64,000 bases of DNA, taken from NCBI RefSeq assembly GCF_022898935.1, contig NZ_JALIRP010000014.1, positions 37,765-101,764 of the forward strand. The letters are read 5' to 3'. Origin of the DNA: Paenibacillus mangrovi (lineage in GTDB: Bacteria; Bacillota; Bacilli; Paenibacillales; Paenibacillaceae). Positions 26,776 to 36,648 of this stretch are shown in pieces. Numbering within the stretch: position 1 is the stretch's first letter; every line of letters begins with the position of its first letter. The notes below the pieces were generated by a model, which worked only from the letters and a program-made list of their open reading frames with translations, was not told the origin of the DNA and did not search any database. The translations under genes were made by a program, and so were the position numbers.

Positions 26776-28419
26776 ATGTCAAAATCAATTAAAAAGTGGG
26801 GGTACGGCGTGCTCTTCGCCGTATTAATGGGAACGCTTACACTTTCGGGATGCAGCAGTACCAATCAAGACGCGAGCGGGAACTCGAACTCTGAGTCGGC
26901 AAAGCCGTCAGGCTCGCCTGAAGTAACCGTGGATCATTCGCCTTACGAGCTGAAGTGGCTGAAGGCACAAGACATCTCTTTGCCATATGATCCGTCGAAG
27001 GACGCGGTCAAACAGGCGATCGAGACGAAGCTGAATATTAAGATTGTCCCGGAGATGGTCGACGTTCAGCAATACAAGACGAAACTGAACCTGAAAATGG
27101 CGAGCAGCGACATTCCTGACGTGACGAAGATCGATTTTGCCGACGACTTCCAGAAGTACGCGCAGCAAGGCGCTTTCGTTGATCTGACCGACCTGATTAA
27201 CGAGAAGGACACGCCGAACATTTTAAAGGAAGTACCGCTTGAGGTGTTCGAACAGGCGAAAGTGAACGGTCGCATATACGGTATCCCGTATCAGGGCGGG
27301 CCGGGGGCCGGGTACCGCTGGGACCTCGTCATGCGCAAGGATTATCTCGAGCAGGCGGGCACTTCCATGCCGAATACGCTTGACGAGTATTATAATCTGC
27401 TGAAGAAAGTCAAGGAGCAGCATCCGGACGTCAACCCGCTCGGCGGTTATACGTCTCAGATCGGGCAAGTAAAATACGCGAACAATTCCTTCGACAACGT
27501 GTTCGGCGCATTTAGCGTCACACCCGGATTCTTCACGGAGAAAGATGGTAAATTCAGCAACTATGACATCGACCCGCAGATGAGGGACGCATTGTTGTTT
27601 CTGCAGAAGATGTATAAGGAAGGGCTCATCGACAAGGAGTTCTCGACAATCAAGGAAGAGCAGTTGCGGGCAAAAATCTTCAACGGTAAAGTGTTCTCCT
27701 GGATGGGCTGGTGGTCGACCGCTAGTGATTACGATACGCAGATCGAGACCAATGAACTGATCAAGAGCGGCAAGCTGGCAAAGGAAGGTTCGCTCCCGAA
27801 CCAAGCGGATCAACCATTCAAGTACTTGGCACTGACCGGATCCTTGGTAGGTGCGGACGGTGCGGCCGTCGCGCCGATGGGTGCTCCGTTCTCGCAGATG
27901 AACGCCATCAGCGCAAAAACGAAGGATCCGAAGCGCGTACTGTCCATCATCGAGGACTCTATGTCCGATGAGAACCAGATGTTAACCGTCTGGGGCATCG
28001 AAGGTCAAGATTATACCATCGTGGACGGTAAGCTGAAGACGAACACCACCCTCATCGATCCGAAAACGCAGCAGGACCCCAGCGGTAACTTCAGAGGCAC
28101 ACAGAGCTACCTGTTCGCGCCTGGCCTGAAGGGCTGGCCGCGTTACCTCGAGTCGCTGCCGTTGCGTTTCTCCGAATCGCTCGGCGTCGCGATCAACAAC
28201 AAGTATCAAATCACTGACGCTTCCAATTACCTCGATTCGCCGACGAAGATCACCAAACTGACCGAACTGAACACAATGCGCGATTCCGTATTCACGCAAA
28301 TCATCATGGGCGCCGACATCAATAAGTTCGACGACTTCGTCGAGAAGTGGAAATCACAAGGGGGTAATCAAATTCTGAGCGAGCTAGAAGCTTCGTTCCA
28401 GAAAAAAGCGGGCAAGTAA
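26776..28419 (+). CDS. extracellular sugar-binding lipoprotein
   Basis: A 547-residue binding protein. Signal peptide with lipobox LTLSGC (Cys about 26), then a Ser/Asn-rich linker and a mature domain starting YELKWLKAQDISLPYD, with KLNLKMASSDIPDVTKIDF and MGWWSTASDYD. The ATG at 26776 (15 bases after a CAGGGGGG stretch) starts the normal signal peptide; the ATG at 26758 lacks a site. It delivers the saccharide to the two upstream permeases. Confidence 0.92.
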   Translation: MSKSIKKWGYGVLFAVLMGTLTLSGCSSTNQDASGNSNSESAKPSGSPEVTVDHSPYELKWLKAQDISLPYDPSKDAVKQAIETKLNIKIVPEMVDVQQYKTKLNLKMASSDIPDVTKIDFADDFQKYAQQGAFVDLTDLINEKDTPNILKEVPLEVFEQAKVNGRIYGIPYQGGPGAGYRWDLVMRKDYLEQAGTSMPNTLDEYYNLLKKVKEQHPDVNPLGGYTSQIGQVKYANNSFDNVFGAFSVTPGFFTEKDGKFSNYDIDPQMRDALLFLQKMYKEGLIDKEFSTIKEEQLRAKIFNGKVFSWMGWWSTASDYDTQIETNELIKSGKLAKEGSLPNQADQPFKYLALTGSLVGADGAAVAPMGAPFSQMNAISAKTKDPKRVLSIIEDSMSDENQMLTVWGIEGQDYTIVDGKLKTNTTLIDPKTQQDPSGNFRGTQSYLFAPGLKGWPRYLESLPLRFSESLGVAINNKYQITDASNYLDSPTKITKLTELNTMRDSVFTQIIMGADINKFDDFVEKWKSQGGNQILSELEASFQKKAGK

Positions 28420-28435
28420 ACATTTGAACGGCAAA

Positions 28436-28479
28436 ACCTTCCTGGCGTAATCCGGCAATGCCTGATGCGTCAGGAAGGT
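28436..28479 (+). other. intercistronic hairpin without T-run
   Basis: ACCTTCCTG pairs with CAGGAAGGT across a 26-base loop that can also pair partly. No T-run follows. Its position after a binding-protein gene suggests mRNA stabilisation or partial attenuation, so that the abundant lipoprotein is made in excess of the giant enzyme downstream. Confidence 0.55.
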
Positions 28480-28510
28480 ACTTTGCTGTTCTTACAAGGA
28501 GGTCCTTCCA

Positions 28511-31500
28511 ATGGGCAAGCGCTTCCGGTTCGTTAATCTGGTATTAATTATGGCATTGCTTGTGCAAGGACTGCCGTGGCTGCCATCGAATTCGGCCGCA
28601 GCGGAGGAAGCGTCGCCATGGTTCGTTGACGACTTTGACGGCGGGCTGACGCGATGGGATATGTTCGGCAGCACGGCTTGGCAAATTCAAGGTACAGGAT
28701 CGGCTGCGAAGCTGACCGGAGCGACGACGTCTACGTCCCCGCAGCGCGTGGTTATTAAACCTTCCGCGCTTCCGTATACTTCAGCCGATTATGCAATGGC
28801 TTTCGACGCCCAAGGTGATCGTTTTCGGGTGATATTCCGGTATTCATCAGGCACGAGCCATTACTTCTTGGAGTTCAAAAGCGGGCATTGGGTCGAAATG
28901 TGGAAGTACGCCAATTCATCAACAAACGTACAGGTAAGCAACTCCGTAGACATTGCGGCCGTTTTGCGGGGCTTTAATCTGGCTGATCGTCACGATTACC
29001 GCCTGAACGTCCGCGGGACGGAATTTTCGCTAGCCGTCGATGGAACTGATATCGTCTCGTTTAATGATTCCTCGTTAGCTAGCGGGGGAGTCGGTTTTGC
29101 GCTGAAGAGCGTCGGGCCGGCCGTCAGCCTTAGTGTCGATAAGATACAAGTGCTTCCGGCCGAGGTCCCTTCGGGTGGCAGTTTTGCTATCGTTCATACG
29201 CCGGTCACTAGCGTGCCGTATTACGACGACCTGCCGATTGCATTCTCGCTCGCCGGCGATGCTGCAGGCGCGACCGCGACAATCCATTATGGTTACGGGG
29301 ACGGTACACCGGACCGCGAGCTTACGGCGATCCGCGGCGAAAGCGGCAGATATTCGGGTAAAATCCCGGGCACGAATCGTGCTTCGGCTATTCTCTATTA
29401 CCTGACGGCAGAAGACGGCGCAGGCGGCACGACCCGCTATCCGGATACGGGCAGCATCGTCGTGCCGATCGAAACGGTACCTTCTTATTCGAATAACTTC
29501 GACGGAGAGACGGTGAACACCGCGCCCGTCGGTTGGACGACTGGCGGCAGCGCCAAGGTTGTTCAACTCGCAGACGGCAATAAAGTGTTCAACCTGAACG
29601 GCTCAGGCAGTGCCAAGTTGAACTTGCTGGAGTATCGCAACGCGGACAACTTCGTCGTCCGTTTCAAGGTGAAGTACGAGCGCACGAGTTCAGCGGTGCA
29701 GAACACGTGGCGCTTCCGCTATCGCTCTACCGACGATGCGAACAACAACGCGATTGAGTGGGCGACTCACAATTCGAAGTATTTTTTGATGCGCAAGACG
29801 ACGCTTGGGGGCAATTATCCAATAGCAAACTATGTGCAATCACTGCTCGGCGATTGGCATGACTACGAGCTTCATGTTAGTGGCATCTCGCACAAGTTGC
29901 TCATCGATGGAGTCGAGACGGCGGGTGGTGACGATTCCGACCCGCTCGCGCCTGTCAAAGGCTACTTCCAATGGAACGTCGTCGGCGGCATCAATCTAAT
30001 GATCGACGACTTTTCCATCGATCCGCTGCCACTTCCATCCATCATTGATATGCAGCCATCTGGAAACTACTCTGGCATCTACAAAACGGGTGAGACACCC
30101 GGTCTCGATTTGGTGATGGATGCGGGAGCGTCGGCGCATGAGATTCGGATCGATTATGAAGTCAGTCGGGCCGACGGCGATCGTGAGACCGTCGCGTCCG
30201 AGACAAAGACGTACGACCTCAAAGCCTACGAGCAGATTAAGGATACACTTCCCTTCAAGCCCGGCTTGAGCTCCATCGGGACATACGATGTAAAGGCAGA
30301 CTTCGCGCTGGACGGCGAGACGTTGCCTGGCCTTGCAAAGCAGATGCGGATTGCGATCGTTAGCCGTGAAGGCGTGGCAGGAGAGCTCGATCTTGACAAC
30401 GAGAGCAAGTTCGGACTGAACACCCATTACGCGCTCAACTGGCGGGATGACATCATTGACGGAGCCCGCAAGATGGGGGCCAAGCACCATCGCTCCGGTA
30501 TCACCTGGACGGACATTGATAAGAATGCGAAGGATGGGGCTGGCAACACCGTTTACGATTACACTGGAACCGATCTTTTCCTGAACAAATTGTTTGGCTA
30601 TGGTTTCAACCAAATCACGGTGCTCGGCATCGACCAGAACGGCTATTATCAGAGCGGGATTGCAAACACGGCGCCCGCGCTTCGAGCGATGGGAGACTTC
30701 GTTTACCGGACGGTCGATCGATACAAGGGACGGATCAGGCAGTGGGAAATGCCGAACGAGCCAGAGATTTTTGCCAAACCCTATGTTCCTGAGGAATTCG
30801 TCCAATTACAGAAAATTGCCTATCTTAATATGAAAAAAGCCGATCCCGACGCCATGCTGCTAGCGGGTGACCATACTTCCAGTGTACTCAGCGTACTGCC
30901 GAAGGAACTGGCGCTCGGCTCCTACGACTATGCCGACGCGTACTCATTCCATCCATACGTGTACAATTCGATGCCGGATGACAACCTGCCGAACCTGATC
31001 GGCGGCGTCAAGGGACTGGTCAATGCGTATGGAGGCTGGAAGGACTACTACCTGACAGAAGGAGGCTGGCCAACGGCGAAGTCAGGATATCCGTCAGTGT
31101 CTGAGGAGACACAGCGAGACTACATCGTGCGGGCATTCCTCACCTACCTGACGCTTGATCAAGTCAAGGCGTACGAATATTACGATTACAAAAACGATGG
31201 CACCGACGACCGCTACTATGACATCTTCTGGGGCATCGCTGACAACAACGGGCGTCCGAAGCTCGCTTACGCGGCGGTCAACCAGCTGATGACTTCACTG
31301 GAGCGAGCGCGATATCTCGGCATGTGGGATGCGGGCGATCCGAATGTGGCGGTCCATTTGTTCCTTGAAGACGGAAAACCGATACTGACCGCCTGGCGGA
31401 AAACCGACCACAAGGACGATCCCGCCGTCCGTCCCCCAACGAGCACACTTACTCTTCCATTCTCGTCCGCGGGCGTCATGGCGAAAGACATCAACGGCGT

Positions 31501-33952
31501 GCCGATATCACTCGCGCCTACGGAGAACGTCGAACTGACGGTTAGCGGCTCTCCCGTCTACCTGACGGGGTTGCCCGCCGGTTTCGTATACACGACTGCA
31601 TCTCAACTGCTTGCAAGTAAAAGTACAGAAGCGGCCTCGAAGCTAAAGGCACTGCTGACAGAAACGAACGGTGAGCTTGTCGACGCCGACCTCACGGCTT
31701 TGAACGAGCTGGCTGCAGCGTTCGAGCAGAAGACCGAAGGCGGTGGGTTATCTGACGAGGCATTAGAGAAGAGTATCTTAGAGATCTATGCGCTAATGGC
31801 GCAGGCGGCTGGGCAGATCGGGGACAGAACGCTTGTGCGGGCTCAGGGATACGTTGCTTTGGAAGCATTATACAATTTGGCCGAGAGCGCCTCCGTCGCA
31901 TTAGCCTACTCAAAGGCCGAGGCTAGGGCCGGAGCGAACGCGATCGATTATGCTTCGGCGACGGCAGCGGTGACCGCTGCGTTCGAGACCCGCAAGGGAG
32001 AGGACGGCGTGATGCCAGTCTCCGCCGCGGCGGTTCTGCGAATGAACCGTTACGGACGACTGGCGGAAACGACCTATGCGCGGGGTGACTATGCTGACAG
32101 CTTCGCATACAACTTACTGGCGAGAGAATTCGCAAACGCGGCAGAGGCGATTGTGACATCCGAGACGCCTCGGTTCGTCGGCGTCATCTCTAATCTCGTG
32201 CCGACGCAAGCGAATGGGGAAGCTGGGTATCCAAATTCATTTACGCTGTCCTTGTTCAATGATACCGACATACCCCGGAAGGTGACGCTGGAAACGAGGC
32301 TCCCAGAGGGCTGGGCAGTTTCGCAAACCACACTGCAAACCCTTGAGTTGACGGTTCCCGCCTTGGGTACGACGAATGCCGAAGTTCAGGTGAATGTACC
32401 AGAGGACGCGGTAAACGGCAGGTACGAGATCGGCTTCGAACTGACGGCGGACGGTGCCGTCTTCGAGACAAAGAAGGCGCAGCTGACGGTGGAAGACGGC
32501 ATCGGGGTACGTCTTGTACCTGTCCAAAAGACGATCGAGGAGCTAGATGTGCTGACCGTGGAACTGACGGGCACGTCGTCGGCCTCCAAGTCGGGCAATG
32601 TTACGGTTATCGGTCCGGATGGCGTTCCGCTTGCCCCCGCTTCGGGTAGCTCCTTCAGCGAGCTGAAGAAGGGGGACGTATTACGGCTCGACTTCGTCTG
32701 GACGGATCGAGAGCGAAGATCGTTCAATGACTATCCCGTTGACGTGAGGGTCGAAGCCACCTCGAGCGGCAAGACGCTATTCCGCGACGCCTCGATGCCG
32801 CTTGACTTCAACCTGATCCAGAAGGCGAGAGGGATAACGATCGACGGCGACCTGTCCGACTGGCAGGACGCGTATCCGTTCCATTTACGTTACAAGACTC
32901 AAAACTCGAGTGGCTATCACGATCCCGCCAATCTCGAAGCAACGGCATACACGATGTGGGAGAACGACGGTCTTCTGCTGGCGGTATCCGTTCGTGACAA
33001 TATCCATAAGCAGTCGGAGAACGCGGCAAACCTTTGGAAGAACGATTCTTTACAAATAAGCCTCGATTTGCTGAACAACCGTGAATCCCCTTACGGGCCG
33101 GATGACGTCGAATGGGGCTTCGCCCTGACAGACACAGGCTATTTGCTGACGAACATCTTCAGCTCGTCGGCACCCAATCCGAATGGCGACGTCAGTGGTC
33201 AAACGCCGTTTGCCGCAATGCGGGATGATGCGTCGAAGCGTACATTGTACGAACTCAAGATTCCGTCTTCTCACATCCGCTACTTGGAGCCAGCCGTCGG
33301 TGGCAAAATTGGGCTTAACGTGGCGGTCAACGACGCGGATTTGCAGAATGGCCGGGACGACTTCATTCAATGGACGAAAGGGACGGCCGATTCGAAGAAC
33401 ACGTCGCTATACGATTCATTCCTGTATATCGACGACGTGCCGCCAGACGAGACGGCGCCGATGGTGCGCATCGTAGCGCCGGCTAGCGTGTCTGTTATCG
33501 AAAGGGCTACACTAGCGCTTGAAGTCGAAGATGGGGAAAGCGGTGTCGAGTCGGCATCGATCCAGCTGGACGGCAAGGAGATCGCGAGCCCTTACGAAGT
33601 TACGCCGCTGTCTTTAAAGCCGGGCGAACATCGACTCACTGCGGATGCTGCAGACAAGGCGGGCAACCATGCGAACGCATCGGCGACGCTGATGGTGACT
33701 TTTCGCTTGGAGGAACTGACCGATTTGCTCAGGTACGGCTTCGAGCAAGGGTGGATCGAGGATAAAGGTATCCTACAAAGCCTGCTCACGAAGGCGACCC
33801 GGCTTCAGGTGGACGCGTCCGAGGATAATCGCCAGGCAGACTTCAAGCCGCTGAAGCAGGAGATTCAGGCCCAGAGCGGGAAGAAACTAAGCACGGAGTT
33901 TTCCTCCACACTACAAGAGCTTCTTATTTACTTGCAGGAACAAGAAACGTAA
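28511..33952 (+). CDS. giant secreted clan GH-A glycosidase with CBM9-like module
   Basis: A 1813-residue secreted enzyme. Signal peptide about 1-31; two LamG/concanavalin-like modules (about 35-215 and 325-505) with an Ig-like segment between them; a (beta/alpha)8 domain (about 625-960). Acid/base Glu is in EMPNEPEI (E750) and nucleophile Glu in LTEGGW (E850), the spacing expected for clan GH-A; GH39- or GH5-like. Later come a helical region (about 1040-1190), an alpha-galactosidase-type NEW3-like segment, a CBM9-like domain (about 1441-1645, GITIDGDLSDWQDAYP), an Ig-like domain and a short helical tail. It has no SLH anchor. It probably performs the first extracellular cut of the substrate imported by the upstream transporter. 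The exact family is uncertain. Confidence 0.85.
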   Translation: MGKRFRFVNLVLIMALLVQGLPWLPSNSAAAEEASPWFVDDFDGGLTRWDMFGSTAWQIQGTGSAAKLTGATTSTSPQRVVIKPSALPYTSADYAMAFDAQGDRFRVIFRYSSGTSHYFLEFKSGHWVEMWKYANSSTNVQVSNSVDIAAVLRGFNLADRHDYRLNVRGTEFSLAVDGTDIVSFNDSSLASGGVGFALKSVGPAVSLSVDKIQVLPAEVPSGGSFAIVHTPVTSVPYYDDLPIAFSLAGDAAGATATIHYGYGDGTPDRELTAIRGESGRYSGKIPGTNRASAILYYLTAEDGAGGTTRYPDTGSIVVPIETVPSYSNNFDGETVNTAPVGWTTGGSAKVVQLADGNKVFNLNGSGSAKLNLLEYRNADNFVVRFKVKYERTSSAVQNTWRFRYRSTDDANNNAIEWATHNSKYFLMRKTTLGGNYPIANYVQSLLGDWHDYELHVSGISHKLLIDGVETAGGDDSDPLAPVKGYFQWNVVGGINLMIDDFSIDPLPLPSIIDMQPSGNYSGIYKTGETPGLDLVMDAGASAHEIRIDYEVSRADGDRETVASETKTYDLKAYEQIKDTLPFKPGLSSIGTYDVKADFALDGETLPGLAKQMRIAIVSREGVAGELDLDNESKFGLNTHYALNWRDDIIDGARKMGAKHHRSGITWTDIDKNAKDGAGNTVYDYTGTDLFLNKLFGYGFNQITVLGIDQNGYYQSGIANTAPALRAMGDFVYRTVDRYKGRIRQWEMPNEPEIFAKPYVPEEFVQLQKIAYLNMKKADPDAMLLAGDHTSSVLSVLPKELALGSYDYADAYSFHPYVYNSMPDDNLPNLIGGVKGLVNAYGGWKDYYLTEGGWPTAKSGYPSVSEETQRDYIVRAFLTYLTLDQVKAYEYYDYKNDGTDDRYYDIFWGIADNNGRPKLAYAAVNQLMTSLERARYLGMWDAGDPNVAVHLFLEDGKPILTAWRKTDHKDDPAVRPPTSTLTLPFSSAGVMAKDINGVPISLAPTENVELTVSGSPVYLTGLPAGFVYTTASQLLASKSTEAASKLKALLTETNGELVDADLTALNELAAAFEQKTEGGGLSDEALEKSILEIYALMAQAAGQIGDRTLVRAQGYVALEALYNLAESASVALAYSKAEARAGANAIDYASATAAVTAAFETRKGEDGVMPVSAAAVLRMNRYGRLAETTYARGDYADSFAYNLLAREFANAAEAIVTSETPRFVGVISNLVPTQANGEAGYPNSFTLSLFNDTDIPRKVTLETRLPEGWAVSQTTLQTLELTVPALGTTNAEVQVNVPEDAVNGRYEIGFELTADGAVFETKKAQLTVEDGIGVRLVPVQKTIEELDVLTVELTGTSSASKSGNVTVIGPDGVPLAPASGSSFSELKKGDVLRLDFVWTDRERRSFNDYPVDVRVEATSSGKTLFRDASMPLDFNLIQKARGITIDGDLSDWQDAYPFHLRYKTQNSSGYHDPANLEATAYTMWENDGLLLAVSVRDNIHKQSENAANLWKNDSLQISLDLLNNRESPYGPDDVEWGFALTDTGYLLTNIFSSSAPNPNGDVSGQTPFAAMRDDASKRTLYELKIPSSHIRYLEPAVGGKIGLNVAVNDADLQNGRDDFIQWTKGTADSKNTSLYDSFLYIDDVPPDETAPMVRIVAPASVSVIERATLALEVEDGESGVESASIQLDGKEIASPYEVTPLSLKPGEHRLTADAADKAGNHANASATLMVTFRLEELTDLLRYGFEQGWIEDKGILQSLLTKATRLQVDASEDNRQADFKPLKQEIQAQSGKKLSTEFSSTLQELLIYLQEQET

Positions 33953-33974
33953 TTCTGCATGGGAGGGTTGGGCG

Positions 33975-35834
33975 ATGAGAAGCAAAAAGCGTCATTCCAG
34001 CTTACTGGCTCGAATCAGCCTGCCGGTCTTCGCACTGGTCGTGACAGTCATCGCCCTGTTCGCCGCATCGGCGAGCTATATTCTCATCCGGGTGCAAAAT
34101 GAACATACCCTTCAGATGGCGGAGCAATCGATGAAGTTTGTGTATCGCAATCTGGAATATCAACTCGATACGATGAACAATATGGCCGCGTTTCTATTGT
34201 CGAACCAATCGGTCGAAAATTTGCTCGAGACTGAACATTCAGCACCGTACGAAGCGATCAACGACTTCTTCACCCTGCAGACGAATTTACAGAATTTGTC
34301 GCTCTTGTCGCTGCTGAATGATGCCGATTCCGGCAGCATCGTTCAGCAATCGTACGTCGTTGCCGTTGCGCTAGAGCCGGAGAGCGGCTTGTATTCCCTC
34401 GCGACCGATCACTTTGACCCGGTGACAGGCATCTTCAAATCGAAGGATTTGCAGAAAGAAAGCTGGTACCGCGCTTTGATCGGCGGCGAGCGCCGCAATG
34501 TCTGGTGGGGCCAGCGGGCTGGACGCTCCGGAGCCGCGATGATCTATTCGGCGACGAAGAAGAAAAGCATCAAGGACGGCCGCGTCATTGGCACCGTCTT
34601 GATCGGAGCGGATACCGGAAGTATCCGGAGCCTGTTCGAGAACGCGGCACTGACGTCGGGCTTCCACCTTCTGCTGGATGAAGACGGCCATGTCATTTTC
34701 AGCGAGCGGTACGCTTTTCTCGATCCGGCCGGGGAGCTTCCGTACGTGCGAGCGGCAGTTTGCGACGGAAGCTCGGCCGACGCGCGAATCGAAGGGACCC
34801 GGCACCGCGTCACGTGCGAAACGATGGACAACGGCTGGAAGCTGCTGACCGCTGTTCCGGAAAGCCACTTCGGACGCTACACGTACGCTATTTCGGCGAT
34901 CGGCGCCCTGGCCGCTGCCGCGGCCGTGCTGCTTGCGGGATTGTGGCTGCGACGTATCGTCGTACGGGTGACTGTTCCGATCACCCGGCTCGTTAACGCC
35001 ATTCAGCGGCCAGAGGTGCTTGCTTTCCGCGAGCCGCTGCCTGACCTGAAGTCAGGCATTAACGAGGTCGAGACGCTGAACGAGAAATTCGCGTCCATGC
35101 TGGTTACGCTTCGCGGCCTGATCGAAAAGAGTTTTGCCGAGGAGATCGAACGTCGCCAGCTTCAATTGGAGCTGTTGAATGCTCAGATCAACCCTCATTT
35201 TCTATACAACACACTCGACCTGATCAACTGCCGTGCCATCTTGGCCGGAGACAAGGTGACGAGCTTGATCGTGCGCTCGCTTGCCAATGTATTCCGATAC
35301 GGATTGAACCGGGGACGAGCGTGGATTTCCTTGGATAACGAGTTCAAGCAGGTGGAAGCTTATCTTCGCATCCAACAAATGATGCAGGATGACCTCGTTG
35401 TAAAGTTTCACATACCGCCCGATTTACAAGATGTCGTCATTCCTCACTTCATCTTGCAGCCACTCGCGGAGAACGCCATCGTTCACGGCTTCTCAGGGCG
35501 AACGGAAAATTGCCGGATTACGATTTCTGCCCATGTGGACGGGAATACACTTATCCTGCGAGTCGGCGACAACGGCTATGGCTGCGACGCGGAGGAACGT
35601 AACCGTGCGCTTAGGGAGCAGGAGGCGGGAGCGGGGGAGAGTGCCTCCGTCGCGATCTCGTCCTCCGGGGGCGGTTACGGGACGTTGAACGTGCATCGGC
35701 GAATTCAATTACATTGCGGGGACGCTTATGGCCTGCGCTATATGCCCGTGATCGAAGGAACGTGCGTCGAAGCAATACTACCTCTGCGTTCCCAAAGCCC
35801 AATCGATCAAGAGGAGGATTCGCCCAATGTATAA
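33975..35834 (+). CDS. YesM-type sensor histidine kinase
   Basis: A 619-residue membrane kinase. Helix 1 at about 13-33, an extracellular Cache-like sensor, helix 2 at about 300-325, HAMP, then His_kinase (NAQINPHFLYNTLDLI, phospho-acceptor H408) and HATPase_c (PLAENAIVHGF, VGDNGYGC, GGYGTLNVHRRIQL). A GGGAGG site precedes the ATG. It overlaps the response regulator gene by 8 bp and follows the giant glycosidase by 22 bp, so it very likely senses the released oligosaccharide and controls this block. Confidence 0.95.
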   Translation: MRSKKRHSSLLARISLPVFALVVTVIALFAASASYILIRVQNEHTLQMAEQSMKFVYRNLEYQLDTMNNMAAFLLSNQSVENLLETEHSAPYEAINDFFTLQTNLQNLSLLSLLNDADSGSIVQQSYVVAVALEPESGLYSLATDHFDPVTGIFKSKDLQKESWYRALIGGERRNVWWGQRAGRSGAAMIYSATKKKSIKDGRVIGTVLIGADTGSIRSLFENAALTSGFHLLLDEDGHVIFSERYAFLDPAGELPYVRAAVCDGSSADARIEGTRHRVTCETMDNGWKLLTAVPESHFGRYTYAISAIGALAAAAAVLLAGLWLRRIVVRVTVPITRLVNAIQRPEVLAFREPLPDLKSGINEVETLNEKFASMLVTLRGLIEKSFAEEIERRQLQLELLNAQINPHFLYNTLDLINCRAILAGDKVTSLIVRSLANVFRYGLNRGRAWISLDNEFKQVEAYLRIQQMMQDDLVVKFHIPPDLQDVVIPHFILQPLAENAIVHGFSGRTENCRITISAHVDGNTLILRVGDNGYGCDAEERNRALREQEAGAGESASVAISSSGGGYGTLNVHRRIQLHCGDAYGLRYMPVIEGTCVEAILPLRSQSPIDQEEDSPNV

Positions 35835-36633
35835 ATTGCTGATAGCCGAGGACGTCAAGCTCGTCCGGGAGACACTGGCGCTCTCCATCGACTGGGAGCG
35901 GCTCGGCATTGAGCTCGTCGGAGTCGCCAAGAACGGGGAGGAAGCACTCGAATGGCTGAAGCACGATCCCCCCGATCTGCTGCTTACCGATATTGGCATG
36001 CCAAAGAGGAACGGCCTCGAGCTGATCGAAGCATTCCGGGCCTGCAAGCCGGACATTCGCTGCATCATCCTGTCGGGGTTGAACGAATTCGAGTTCGCAC
36101 GGCAGGCGATCAAGCTGCAGGTCATGGAGTACATTATGAAGCCGATCGATCCGGAGGAGATTGAGCAGGTATTCTCCAAGATCACCGCGGAGATGCATCG
36201 GGAGCGGGAGGAGCGACGCGGTATTGAGCTTCTGGAACAAGGACTTAAGGATCGTCTGCCGAATCTGGCGAACGCGCTGCCGACGGTCGAGTGGACCGGT
36301 AGTCTGAAGAAGAAGAAGCTCGTCGAGCAGGCCATCCAGGTCATTCGCGAGAGCTATTCCCGCAAGGAGCTGACGCTATCGGACGTGGCGGATGAGGTAG
36401 GGCTGAGCGAGAAGTACGTAAACGCGCTCGTCAAGGAAGTGACCGGCATGACGATCAACCATTGGATCGTCATGCTGCGCATGGAAGAAGCGGCCCGGAT
36501 GCTGAAAGACCCCGCCAATCGGATCTACGAGATATGCGACCGGATCGGGTATGCGGATCAGGACCATTTTCGCGAGACGTTCAAGAAGCAGTTCGGACTG
36601 ACACCGACCGACTATCGTAACAACTACTTGTAA
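35827..36633 (+). CDS. YesN-type response regulator, short form
   Basis: A 268-residue two-domain regulator. Receiver domain 1-120 with acidic ED at 9-10, phospho-acceptor D55 in LLLTDIGMP and the Lys in IMKPID; AraC DNA-binding domain about 165-268 with LTLSDVADEVGLSEKYVNALVKEVTGM and IYEICDRIGYADQDHFRETFKKQFGLTPTDYR. Typical YesN proteins are about 500 residues with a large linker domain; here it is absent. Cognate of the overlapping kinase. Confidence 0.95.
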   Translation: MYKLLIAEDVKLVRETLALSIDWERLGIELVGVAKNGEEALEWLKHDPPDLLLTDIGMPKRNGLELIEAFRACKPDIRCIILSGLNEFEFARQAIKLQVMEYIMKPIDPEEIEQVFSKITAEMHREREERRGIELLEQGLKDRLPNLANALPTVEWTGSLKKKKLVEQAIQVIRESYSRKELTLSDVADEVGLSEKYVNALVKEVTGMTINHWIVMLRMEEAARMLKDPANRIYEICDRIGYADQDHFRETFKKQFGLTPTDYRNNYL

Positions 36634-36648
36634 GGGAGAGAGAAGAGA

